The notes under the pieces are model-generated. The model did no database searches. It was not told the origin of the DNA and was given only the letters and a program-made list of their open reading frames with translations. Shown here piece by piece: positions 1 through 6,146 of a stretch of 7,994 nucleotides of DNA. The position numbers and the translations under genes were made by a program. Within the stretch, counting starts at the first letter, position 1. Each line of letters opens with the position of its first letter. Source of the DNA: an uncultured Desulfomonile sp. (GTDB lineage Bacteria > Desulfobacterota > Desulfomonilia > Desulfomonilales > Desulfomonilaceae); contig CALDNG010000200.1 of assembly GCA_937915285.1 (NCBI GenBank), positions 1 to 7,994 of the forward strand, read 5' to 3'.

Positions 1-45
1 CCACCGAGATCTACACTCTTTCCCTACACGACGCTCTTCCGATCT
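1..45 (+). other. Illumina adapter sequence (artefact)
   Basis: These 45 bases match, from memory, the 3' part of the Illumina TruSeq universal/P5 adapter, ending in the well-known ACGCTCTTCCGATCT. They are not genomic. The biological insert starts at base 46. The deacetylase reading frame stays open across the junction, so an automatic gene caller could extend the protein into adapter. Any trimming should remove bases 1-45. Confidence 0.97.
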
Positions 46-668
46 TTGATAACCTGGGAAATGAGTTGTTGAGCTTTTGCGGTGTTGGGCCTGTGAGTTT
101 CCGGATGGGTCGTTTCAATCTGGGACCTGGCATGTTTTCAGTTGTCGAGGAGATGGGCTTCAGGGTTGACAGCAGCATAGAGCCACTTCGGAGCGAATAC
201 GGAGGGCCTGACCATCTGGTGGCTCCGGCGGAGCCCTACTACCCTGACCCGTCCGATCCCGTCAGGAAAGGACATTCCAGAGTGCTAGAGGCGCCCATCA
301 CCATCAACCCGATTTTTGGTGGAGCAGGTGATATTCTTGAGAGGGCAAGAGCCCGAGGGCTTTTGTCCAATGATAAGCTCATGAGTATTGCCTCCAGTTT
401 ATTTTCCATTCCCGCACAGCCAGCATGGGTTGGCCTGAATGCAGCGAAGGCAGGTGTGATGTTTCACCGAATCAAAGGAGGGCGCTTTCTGACAATCTTT
501 TTTCATTCTTCAGAGTTGGCTCCCGGGATGAACCCGCTCCATCCGACGGAGGATTCTGTTCAGCTATTTCTAAGGAAACTGAAACATTTCCTCGTGTGGC
601 TGTCCGACAGATACGACGCTAGGTTTGTGACATTATCCGAATACCCGGAAATATTTGACCAGACGTGA
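46..668 (+). CDS. Polysaccharide deacetylase family protein, C-terminal part (5' truncated)
   Basis: This is probably a NodB/CE4-type polysaccharide deacetylase, a family that removes N- or O-acetyl groups from cell-envelope glycans. The frame is open from the first insert bases to a TGA at 666-668, giving 206 visible residues. Counting from the first full codon at 48, FRMGRF (residues 18-23) matches the family's conserved Arg motif, followed by GFRVDSSI (37-44), typical of the 'lGy..DSSv' segment after it. FFHSSEL (151-157) carries the His of the late LxxH-type motif, and RFVTLSE sits near the C-terminus as in many members. The N-terminal catalytic Asp and metal-binding HxxxH lie outside the window, so activity cannot be judged. 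A TTG at 66 could be read as a start, but the homologous frame continues upstream of it, so this is a cut gene. It converges on ktrA with 31 bases between stops and no clear terminator. Confidence 0.82.
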
Positions 669-699
669 CAAATCAACGGTTAAACCAGCTATTTCAGAA

Positions 700-1365
700 T
701 CAGCCGGACTGCTGAATTCTCGCCAGGTCTTCTTCCTTTCCTATCATCACGAGTACATCACTGGGTTTGACCACAAAGTCCGGTCCCGGAAGAAAAACGA
801 ACTTCGGTGGGATAAGCTCTTTCACCGCAATGACAAAAACCCCGAATCTCTCTCTGAGTTTCAGATTCAGCAGGCTTTTTCCATGGAAAGAGTCAGGAAC
901 GCCAACATCCATGACCTCAAAATCCTCCCCTAGAGGAATGAAATCCAGAAGGTTGGGATTTATTATCTGAGCTGCCACCCGTTTTGCTGTTTCTCTCTCA
1001 GGAAAAATTGTTTCAGTAGCCCCAACTGCCCGCAGAATTGTCGCGTGATCTTCGCTTATGGCTTTTGCCCTTATGACTTTGACACCGATCTTTTTGAGGT
1101 GCAGAGTACACAGCACACTGGCCTCCATACTCTCGCCGAGGCTGACCACGGCCTCGTCGAAATCTTCCCTGACCAGTGAACTCAAGCCTGAAAAATCCCT
1201 GGCGTCTAAAATCATGGCTCTCTGGACCGCATCTGCTATAGCATTCACACGCGCCTCGCTGTTATCCAACGCCAGCACTTCACAGCGAAGGGCCAACTCC
1301 CTGGCCAATTCACTGCCAAACTGTCCCAAACCTATTATGCAGATGAGTTTCTTGGAGCGTTTCAT
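700..1365 (-). CDS. ktrA: KtrA/TrkA-type potassium uptake regulatory subunit (RCK protein)
   Basis: This is the cytoplasmic nucleotide-binding subunit that forms a ring under the KtrB channel and gates K+ uptake. The 221-residue protein has the usual length for the family. An RCK_N Rossmann domain (about 7-125) carries GLGQFG (12-17), a GxGxxG dinucleotide or ATP-binding loop, with Asp34 at the end of strand 2 where the ribose is usually held. An RCK_C/TrkA-C domain occupies about 140-218 and contains the segment VMDVGVPDSFHGKSL. I chose the ATG at 1363-1365 (MKRSKKLICIIG) because homology begins there and because it overlaps the ktrB stop in a 4-base ATGA, typical of translational coupling. 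The frame stays open 38 codons further upstream, but that stretch lies within ktrB and resembles nothing in the family. A single-domain RCK protein of this size beside a KtrB-like partner favours KtrA over the two-domain TrkA of enterobacteria. Confidence 0.93.
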   Translation of the reverse strand: MKRSKKLICIIGLGQFGSELARELALRCEVLALDNSEARVNAIADAVQRAMILDARDFSGLSSLVREDFDEAVVSLGESMEASVLCTLHLKKIGVKVIRAKAISEDHATILRAVGATETIFPERETAKRVAAQIINPNLLDFIPLGEDFEVMDVGVPDSFHGKSLLNLKLRERFGVFVIAVKELIPPKFVFLPGPDFVVKPSDVLVMIGKEEDLARIQQSG

Positions 1366-2741
1366 CCGATCATCACCGTTCCTTTTGGATAACTTATGTT
1401 GGATGTGGATTTCGGTATCATAAGCATGACCATCGTCAGAGGACCGAGTCTCCCGATGAACATGGTAAGGATTATCCATATCTTTCCTGGAGTCGACAGT
1501 TTCGCTGTTATACCCGTAGATAGGCCTACCGTACCAAATGCGCTTACCTGCTCGAAAACCAGGGCCATGCTGTCAACATTCAGATTCGACTCTGTCGAGA
1601 ATAAAACCAGAAAACCAAGAATGTTCCAGATGATGGCAACAGTCACTAGTAGGTCGGTCCGCGATACCAATTCCAGAGGTAAGCGCCTGTCATGCAATCG
1701 CACCTCCTTGGCTCCCCTCAGGCCCGACACCAGTCGAGCCCAGTAAATTGCTATTGAAGAGGTCTTTACACCACCGGCGCACGAACCCGGTGAGCCCCCT
1801 ATGAACATCAGTATGACGAGTATCAACAAGGAGGAATGAGGGACCCTACCCAGGTCAACTGAATTGAAGCCTGCCGTACGAGAACTCACAGATTGAAACA
1901 GCGCGTTGATGAATTTTTCCCACAAAGTCCGCTCATCTGTGGTAAGCCCGAATACCATGATCAATAAGGTTCCACTTACGATCAACAAAATGGAGACGAA
2001 GAGGACCACACGGGAATGTAGCGAAAGCCTGATCTGTTTTCCAAAGGAATCGCCGTTGATTTTTGCGCAAACCCTCACAAAAAGCTCATACAGCACCGAG
2101 TAGCCCAACCCCCCAGCAATGATCAGGGCCATAATGGTGATAAGGATGCCTTCGCTATCGCGCCACACCACCAGGTTATCCGTGGCAATAGCAAAGCCGG
2201 CGTTGCAGAAGGCAGAAATGGAATGGAAAAAGGAAAAAAATATGATATCCCCAGGACCATCCAGGCGAGGCCAAAAAAACAGCGCCAGGAAAATCATGCC
2301 CACGCCTTCTATTGCCAGGGTTAGTGAAAGAATTGTCTTGAATGCGTCCTGAAACCGTGAACCTATATCCTTTTGAAAAAATGTGTCATGCAGAACCGCA
2401 GATGACTGAAGCGAAAACCGCAGGCCGAGTATCTGGAAGGTTAAAGCAGCGAATGTCATTATTCCAAGTCCGCCAGTTTGAATCAGGATAGCTATAACGA
2501 GTTGCCCGAAAAAAGAAAAATCCTTGCTGGTATCCAGGACTGTCAACCCTGTCACACAAACGGCGGATGTAGATGTGAAAAGGGCGTCGATAAAACTGAT
2601 TGTTCCGGACTGCCCGCACCACGGTAGACACAAAAGGATTGCCCCCAAGAATATTGTGGCTGCAAAACCTGCCACCACAAGGCTTTCTGGAGAAATCAGC
2701 GACCTAGTTAGCTTACTGATGAATTTCAGACTGGGGGTCAT
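1362..2741 (-). CDS. ktrB: KtrB/TrkH-type potassium uptake membrane subunit
   Basis: This is the ion-conducting subunit of a Ktr-type K+ uptake system in the inner membrane, 459 residues long, the usual KtrB size. The four imperfect M1-P-M2 repeats are visible through their pore loops, each with the filter glycine: SAVCVTG (about 59-65), SAFCNAG (about 176-182), SSRTAG (about 285-290) and SAFGTVG (about 399-405). The third repeat is followed by GGSPGSCAGGVKT (about 314-326), the conserved segment at the intramembrane gate loop, and the fourth by FIGRLGPLT, the conserved Arg-containing motif near the C-terminus. The protein starts at the ATG at 2739-2741; no strong Shine-Dalgarno is visible, but no in-frame ATG lies just upstream. 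It is the first gene of a two-gene operon with ktrA, and its 5' end diverges from the CNT gene. All four filter glycines are present, so the channel looks intact. Family knowledge predicts Na+-dependent or simple K+ uptake; the sequence does not settle which. Confidence 0.94.
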   Translation of the reverse strand: MTPSLKFISKLTRSLISPESLVVAGFAATIFLGAILLCLPWCGQSGTISFIDALFTSTSAVCVTGLTVLDTSKDFSFFGQLVIAILIQTGGLGIMTFAALTFQILGLRFSLQSSAVLHDTFFQKDIGSRFQDAFKTILSLTLAIEGVGMIFLALFFWPRLDGPGDIIFFSFFHSISAFCNAGFAIATDNLVVWRDSEGILITIMALIIAGGLGYSVLYELFVRVCAKINGDSFGKQIRLSLHSRVVLFVSILLIVSGTLLIMVFGLTTDERTLWEKFINALFQSVSSRTAGFNSVDLGRVPHSSLLILVILMFIGGSPGSCAGGVKTSSIAIYWARLVSGLRGAKEVRLHDRRLPLELVSRTDLLVTVAIIWNILGFLVLFSTESNLNVDSMALVFEQVSAFGTVGLSTGITAKLSTPGKIWIILTMFIGRLGPLTMVMLMIPKSTSNISYPKGTVMIG

Positions 2742-2976
2742 GATTGAAGCTGGCCTGGATTGGATGATTGCAGTAGAAAGAAGTCGGGAATTAGGCGCGA
2801 AAAGACCATATCCCTTCCTGGGATGTCTGTTACGACCAAAAATGAAGCCAGGTCCATAAAAAGATTGCCGGTTGGATAAGAGGCTGGCAGGTTGTGGGCA
2901 TAAACTGGAGACATTCTATTTTACGATCAATCCGTGACAGATTGACTTAAGGCCTCTGAATCAAAAGGGTTTACGA
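2742..2976. promoter_or_regulatory. Divergent intergenic region between ktrBA and the CNT gene
   Basis: These 235 bases separate the ktrB start (minus strand) from the CNT start (plus strand) and must hold the promoters of both units unless one lies further off. I see no tRNA or other RNA gene and no small ORF with a convincing ribosome site. On the minus strand TAAAAT (plus-strand ATTTTA, 2918-2923) could be a -10 element for ktrBA, but I find no good -35 at a proper distance. On the plus strand TTGTGG (2892-2897), 17 bases, then TCTATT (2915-2920) is a weak pair. Neither is firm. An AAAGGG just before the CNT start is a partial Shine-Dalgarno. Confidence 0.5.
2927..2945. promoter_or_regulatory. 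Operator-like dyad TCAATC-N7-GATTGA
   Basis: A perfect 6-base inverted repeat (TCAATC at 2927-2932, GATTGA at 2940-2945) with a 7-base spacer lies 31 bases before the CNT start codon and next to the possible -10 of ktrBA. Its 19-base span and its place between divergent genes suit a dimeric helix-turn-helix regulator. I do not recognise it as a known regulon site. A 6-base dyad can occur by chance in 235 bases, so this is tentative. Confidence 0.3.
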
Positions 2977-4176
2977 ATGATTTCAAGACTGATAGCCTTG
3001 ATCGGAATAGCATCCATACTATTACTTTGCGTAGTTTTATCCACAGACCGCAAAAGAATCAACTGGATTCTGGTGACTTGGGGTATCGGGATACAGTTTT
3101 TTTTCGCCTTAGTAATATTGAAGACTTACCCCGAAATATTTTTTGCCAAGGCGCAGGCGTTTTTTGAGGGGATAACCTTTTATTCCAATGCAGGATCCCG
3201 CTTTTTGTTTGGGTCGCTTGTTGACCACAAGGATCTAACAATTTTGAGCATGGGTTCAGTAATAATTTTTGTTAGTTCGATGATGGGCTTGCTGAATTAC
3301 CTAAGGATATTGCCTGTCATAACCGTGGGGCTTGCAAGGGTAATGAGCCGGGCCATGAAAACTTCAGGGGCAGAAACCCTAGCGGCCTCGATGTTTATTT
3401 TCATGGGAATAGAGGCGGTTTCCGGGCTCAAAAACCTCCTCCTCAAGATGACGCATTCAGAGCTTTTTTCTTTGATGACATGCTTCATGGCCACCATAGC
3501 CGGGTCGGTAATGGCCGTTTACGTGGGTGTTTTTGGGGCGAATCCTGGATATATTCTGGCGGCAAGTTTTATGAACGCGCCAGGAGCCCTGGTACTGTCT
3601 AAAATTCTTGTTCCAGAAACGGATGTGCCTGAAACAACAGGAAAGGTCAGACTGAAGGATGTCGCATCTCCCGATAGTGGAATAATTGAGGCCTTGTCTA
3701 ACGGTGCCCTCGACGGCCTGAAACTGACTCTGGCTATTGCTGCAATCTTGATGGCATTCGTATCGGTGATACACCTTTCAAATGCGGCCTTGGGAGTTGT
3801 AGGGACTTCCTTTGACCAGATAGGCTCAATAGCATTTGCCCCCATAGCTCTATTGATCGGAATCCCATGGCAAGATTGCATGACCGCAGGAAAACTTCTG
3901 GCCATCAAAACCGTTTTCAATGAATGGATCGCATATAGCCAGCTAAAGGTTATTGTCGCCGAGGGAGGACTTCATCCCCGATCGACAATGATCATGACCT
4001 TCGCCCTTTGCTCTTTTGCAAACTTCGGAAGTATGGGAATCCTCATAGGGGGAGTGTCCTCGCTGGCGCCTGAGCGAGGCAAGGAAGTGGCTTCACTTGC
4101 CCTCAAGGCTCTTCTGGCGGGCCTCATGGCAGGCCTCATGACGGCTTCTATTGCCGGCCTGATGATGGCCAGCTAA
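2977..4176 (+). CDS. Concentrative nucleoside transporter (CNT/NupC) family protein with altered binding motif
   Basis: This 399-residue integral membrane protein has the length and layout of bacterial CNT (SLC28-like) transporters, which import nucleosides using an ion gradient. The N-terminal helices (about 4-22 and 29-50) and NAGSRFLFGSLV (71-82) match the family. The core is clear: SGAETLAA (130-137), MTHSEL (158-163), MATIAGSVMAVYVG (171-184), NEWIAY (315-320) and SFANFGSMGI (346-355), then GGVSSLAPER. Glu316, Asn349 and Ser352 match ribose-contacting positions known in Vibrio CNT. The oddity is helical hairpin 1, where the usual N-x-F-x-G-Q-T-E reads F-I-F-M-G-I-E (140-146). The Asn that helps bind Na+ is Phe140, and one of the Gln/Thr pair contacting the base is missing and the other is Ile. 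Fold and family are secure; substrate and coupling ion are not. The start is the ATG at 2977 with a partial Shine-Dalgarno. It is transcribed alone, with 401 bases before the next gene. Confidence 0.88.
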   Translation: MISRLIALIGIASILLLCVVLSTDRKRINWILVTWGIGIQFFFALVILKTYPEIFFAKAQAFFEGITFYSNAGSRFLFGSLVDHKDLTILSMGSVIIFVSSMMGLLNYLRILPVITVGLARVMSRAMKTSGAETLAASMFIFMGIEAVSGLKNLLLKMTHSELFSLMTCFMATIAGSVMAVYVGVFGANPGYILAASFMNAPGALVLSKILVPETDVPETTGKVRLKDVASPDSGIIEALSNGALDGLKLTLAIAAILMAFVSVIHLSNAALGVVGTSFDQIGSIAFAPIALLIGIPWQDCMTAGKLLAIKTVFNEWIAYSQLKVIVAEGGLHPRSTMIMTFALCSFANFGSMGILIGGVSSLAPERGKEVASLALKALLAGLMAGLMTASIAGLMMAS

Positions 4177-4320
4177 GCGAACGTTTGATGTTTCTTCAAC
4201 AATTTCGAAGCCCTGAAGCCTAACATCTATTCAGATTCTGACCGTTTTTCCCGATGAATCAAAAACTTAGCGGAACTAATACCTTTTAAATCTGTCCTTT
4301 TTTATAAGCGGCAAGACTCA

Positions 4321-4373
4321 ATTCCTGCATTCAAGCGCCCCGAATGCTTGAAACCAGGGCGCATGGCAGGAAT
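4321..4373. repeat. Cluster of mutually exclusive inverted repeats
   Basis: Four perfect pairings share this 53-base stretch. Outer arms are ATTCCTGC (4321-4328) with GCAGGAAT (4366-4373). Inside them GCGCCC (4335-4340) pairs with GGGCGC (4357-4362). Two other pairings compete with these: TTCAAGC (4330-4336) with GCTTGAA (4346-4352), and GCATTC (4327-4332) with GAATGC (4342-4347). The outer and GC-rich arms together make one long imperfect hairpin, whereas the alternatives make a shorter one. No T-run follows, so it is not a simple terminator. It could be a REP-like element, a protein-binding site or a switching RNA. Confidence 0.5.
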
Positions 4374-4496
4374 ACCTGAAAGTTTACCTCAGATATAAGT
4401 CAGCGGGCTGAAATCCTTTAAGATTGGAAGCAAAAACATTAGCGACCACTTTCTGGACCCGCAAACATAGTTATAAATCATCTGATGCAAGCTTAA

Positions 4497-4510
4497 ATTA
4501 AAACTTTAAT
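4497..4510. promoter_or_regulatory. AT-only palindrome upstream of the -35 element
   Basis: ATTAAA-AC-TTTAAT is a perfect 6-base inverted repeat with a 2-base centre, ending one base before the predicted -35 hexamer. It could act as an UP element for RNA polymerase or as a regulator site. AT-rich DNA makes chance palindromes common, so confidence is low. Confidence 0.3.
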
Positions 4511-4511
4511 A

Positions 4512-4539
4512 TAGACAGTTAATTTACTGATGTGATAAT
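4512..4539 (+). promoter_or_regulatory. Sigma70-type promoter for the TPR genes
   Basis: TAGACA (4512-4517), a 16-base spacer and GATAAT (4534-4539) resemble the TTGACA/TATAAT consensus. The -10 is preceded by TG at the extended -10 position (TGTGATAAT, 4531-4539). Upstream DNA is AT-rich. Transcription would begin near 4546, giving a leader of about 30 bases to the ATG at 4578. It is the best promoter match seen in the window. Confidence 0.55.
4516..4529. promoter_or_regulatory. Operator-like palindrome inside the promoter spacer
   Basis: CAGTTAATTTACTG agrees with its own reverse complement at 12 of 14 positions (CAGT...ACTG arms around AATT). It begins on the last bases of the -35 and ends just before the extended -10, so a bound protein would block RNA polymerase. 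I do not recognise it as a known regulator's site. Confidence 0.35.
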
Positions 4540-4577
4540 ATATAAGAGAAAATCAAAAGTCCAATGCGGCAGGTTTT

Positions 4578-6065
4578 ATGAAATTTAGGGCGCTCCCAAT
4601 CGTTCTCTTCCTGATTCTGGTTTCAGAGGCATTCTGTTTTGCGCAGGTTCCAGCAGCGGCGGAAGACTTTTTTGAAAACGGAAAGGTTGCCTATCGGGCA
4701 GGGGACTATGCTAAGGCTCTGGATTTTTTCAATAAGGCCATAAGGATGGGAGTAGGTTCCCAAGACGTCTATTTTCGGCGTGGATTGGCGTTCGAAAAAC
4801 TCGGGGATAACCAGAAGGCTCTGGACGATTATTCGAAAGCTCTTGAACTAGACCCTAACCTCGAGACTGCTTACAATAACAGGGGAAGCGTGTATTACAG
4901 GTTGGGGAATTTTGATAGCGCCATAAAGGATTACAGCCGGGCGTTGGAATTAAATCCTTCATATTCACTGGCTTATTACAATCGAGGCAACGCCTATTAC
5001 GGTAAGAATTCGTACGATAAGGCGATTGAGGATTTTGGGAAAGCGTTGGCGATTGACCCAAAGGACTTTGACGCATACAACAACCGAGGTTGGGCGCTGA
5101 CACAGAAACAGGATTATGACGCTGCTATAAAGGATTTCACGAAGGCCCTTGAATTGAATGGTGATTATGCGCTGGCCTATTACAATAGGGGCAATGCTTT
5201 CCTCAAGAAGGGTCATGTTGACAACGCCGTCAAGGACTTGACCAAGGCCATCGAACTAAATCCTGAATATGCCTTGGCATATTTTCAGAGGGGCAACGCA
5301 TATTTCAGGCGCAACGATCTGGATAGGGCTCTTGAGGACTACAATCAGTCGGCAAAGATAAACCCTCAATATCCTGATCTTTACAACAACCGTGGTTGGG
5401 TATTCTTCACCAAGGGAAACTCAGCTTTGGCCATGCGTGATATTTCAAAGGCTATTTCGCTTAATCCGGATCTCGCAAAGGCTTACGCCAATCGTGGCTG
5501 GATTCATAAATCGAATTCAGAGTTCCCCAAAGCTGTTGCCGACTTCTCAAAGGCAATAGAACTGGATCCCTCTAATTCGACAGTCTATGCCTACAGGGCC
5601 GCCTGTTATATGGACATGGGTTCAGTTGACAAGGCCGTAAAAGACCTGGACAAAAGTGTGAGTCTTGAGGAATCGCAGCCCAACTCAGCGACCCTGACCA
5701 CGTTGGCTGCCCTGAAAGAGCAACTCGGAGATTTTAAGTCCTCTAGCGAACTCTTCCGGAAGGTGACTCAATTGCGTCCTGATGATGCGGTTGGTTATTA
5801 CAACCTGGGACTTTCGCTTGGCAAACAGGGAAAGTTCTTCGAGGCGATTGACAACTTCACAAAAAGCATAAGCCTTTCGCCAGATTTTAAGGACGCTTAT
5901 CTCAAGAGGGCCATAGCTTATGAATTCCTTGGTGATAAGCAGAAGTCTAGCAATGATTTTTCAAAAGCCCTGACGATTAAAACGCAAAGAACTCCCTTGT
6001 CTTCGGTCAGGGAACCTGTAAACGCCGATAAGGTTAAAGAATATTTGTCCTCAATCAAGAGATGA
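4578..6065 (+). CDS. Exported protein of 13 tandem tetratricopeptide repeats (TPR)
   Basis: This 495-residue protein is a signal peptide plus TPRs and little else. Residues 1-22 form a type I signal peptide: a basic MKFR start, a hydrophobic core (about 5-15) and likely cleavage after CFA before QVPA. No lipobox is seen, so it should be soluble in the periplasm or secreted. Thirteen repeats follow (28-471), all 34 residues except the eleventh (368-403), which has 36. The TPR signature (W/Y at 4, G/A at 8, Y/F at 11, A at 20, P at 32) is regular, with frequent YNNRG or YNRGNAY at the start of helix A. A short charged tail (472-495) ends the protein. TPR superhelices bind peptides or other proteins; no catalytic domain is visible, so a scaffold role is inferred and partners are unknown. 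The ATG at 4578 is chosen because the signal peptide starts there; AGG at 4571-4573 is only a weak ribosome site. It is probably co-transcribed with the similar gene 81 bases downstream. Confidence 0.9.
   Translation: MKFRALPIVLFLILVSEAFCFAQVPAAAEDFFENGKVAYRAGDYAKALDFFNKAIRMGVGSQDVYFRRGLAFEKLGDNQKALDDYSKALELDPNLETAYNNRGSVYYRLGNFDSAIKDYSRALELNPSYSLAYYNRGNAYYGKNSYDKAIEDFGKALAIDPKDFDAYNNRGWALTQKQDYDAAIKDFTKALELNGDYALAYYNRGNAFLKKGHVDNAVKDLTKAIELNPEYALAYFQRGNAYFRRNDLDRALEDYNQSAKINPQYPDLYNNRGWVFFTKGNSALAMRDISKAISLNPDLAKAYANRGWIHKSNSEFPKAVADFSKAIELDPSNSTVYAYRAACYMDMGSVDKAVKDLDKSVSLEESQPNSATLTTLAALKEQLGDFKSSSELFRKVTQLRPDDAVGYYNLGLSLGKQGKFFEAIDNFTKSISLSPDFKDAYLKRAIAYEFLGDKQKSSNDFSKALTIKTQRTPLSSVREPVNADKVKEYLSSIKR
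4659..5990 (+). repeat. 102-base tandem coding repeats (13 TPR units)
   Basis: The first TPR gene repeats every 102 bases (34 codons) thirteen times, with unit 11 longer by 6 bases. Some units are close at DNA level, for example TATTACAATCGAGGCAACGC near 4974 and TATTACAATAGGGGCAATGC near 5179. Most other units have diverged, so the array is old, with possibly more recent copying among units 4 to 7. Short-read assembly can collapse or miscount such repeats. Confidence 0.8.
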
Positions 6066-6136
6066 AAACAGAAAGCGACGGGAACACGCCAGCGCTTAAT
6101 TCATATCGTTCGAGACTGATGATTCAGATACATACT

Positions 6137-6140
6137 GAGG
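6137..6140 (+). promoter_or_regulatory. Ribosome binding site of the second TPR gene
   Basis: GAGG lies 6 bases before the ATG at 6147. This supports that start, although it gives an unusually long region before the hydrophobic segment. No promoter or terminator stands out in the 81 bases between the two TPR genes, which fits an operon. Confidence 0.5.
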
Positions 6141-6146
6141 CCTGAA

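Larger units (their letters stand above)
4177..4577. other. 401-base non-coding region between the CNT gene and the TPR genes
   Basis: I find no ORF with a ribosome site and no recognisable RNA gene here. The first half has no obvious intrinsic terminator for the CNT gene: the T-run in TCCTTTTTTAT (about 4295-4305) has no GC-rich hairpin directly before it. The middle holds a cluster of inverted repeats (4321-4373). The last 90 bases are strongly AT-rich and contain the promoter and palindromes listed separately. The length and structure suggest a regulated leader or an undescribed small RNA, but no known family was recognised. Confidence 0.6.

Noticed and set aside
66..668. TTG at 66 as the real start of the deacetylase
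   Set aside because: The frame is open back to the insert edge at 46, and the family's N-terminal catalytic motifs are missing, so the gene is cut rather than starting here.
1366..1479. 38-codon N-terminal extension of KtrA
   Set aside because: It lies entirely within ktrB, resembles no RCK sequence, and the ATGA overlap with the ktrB stop gives the natural start.
4295..4305. T-run considered as an intrinsic terminator for the CNT gene
   Set aside because: No GC-rich hairpin lies directly before it.
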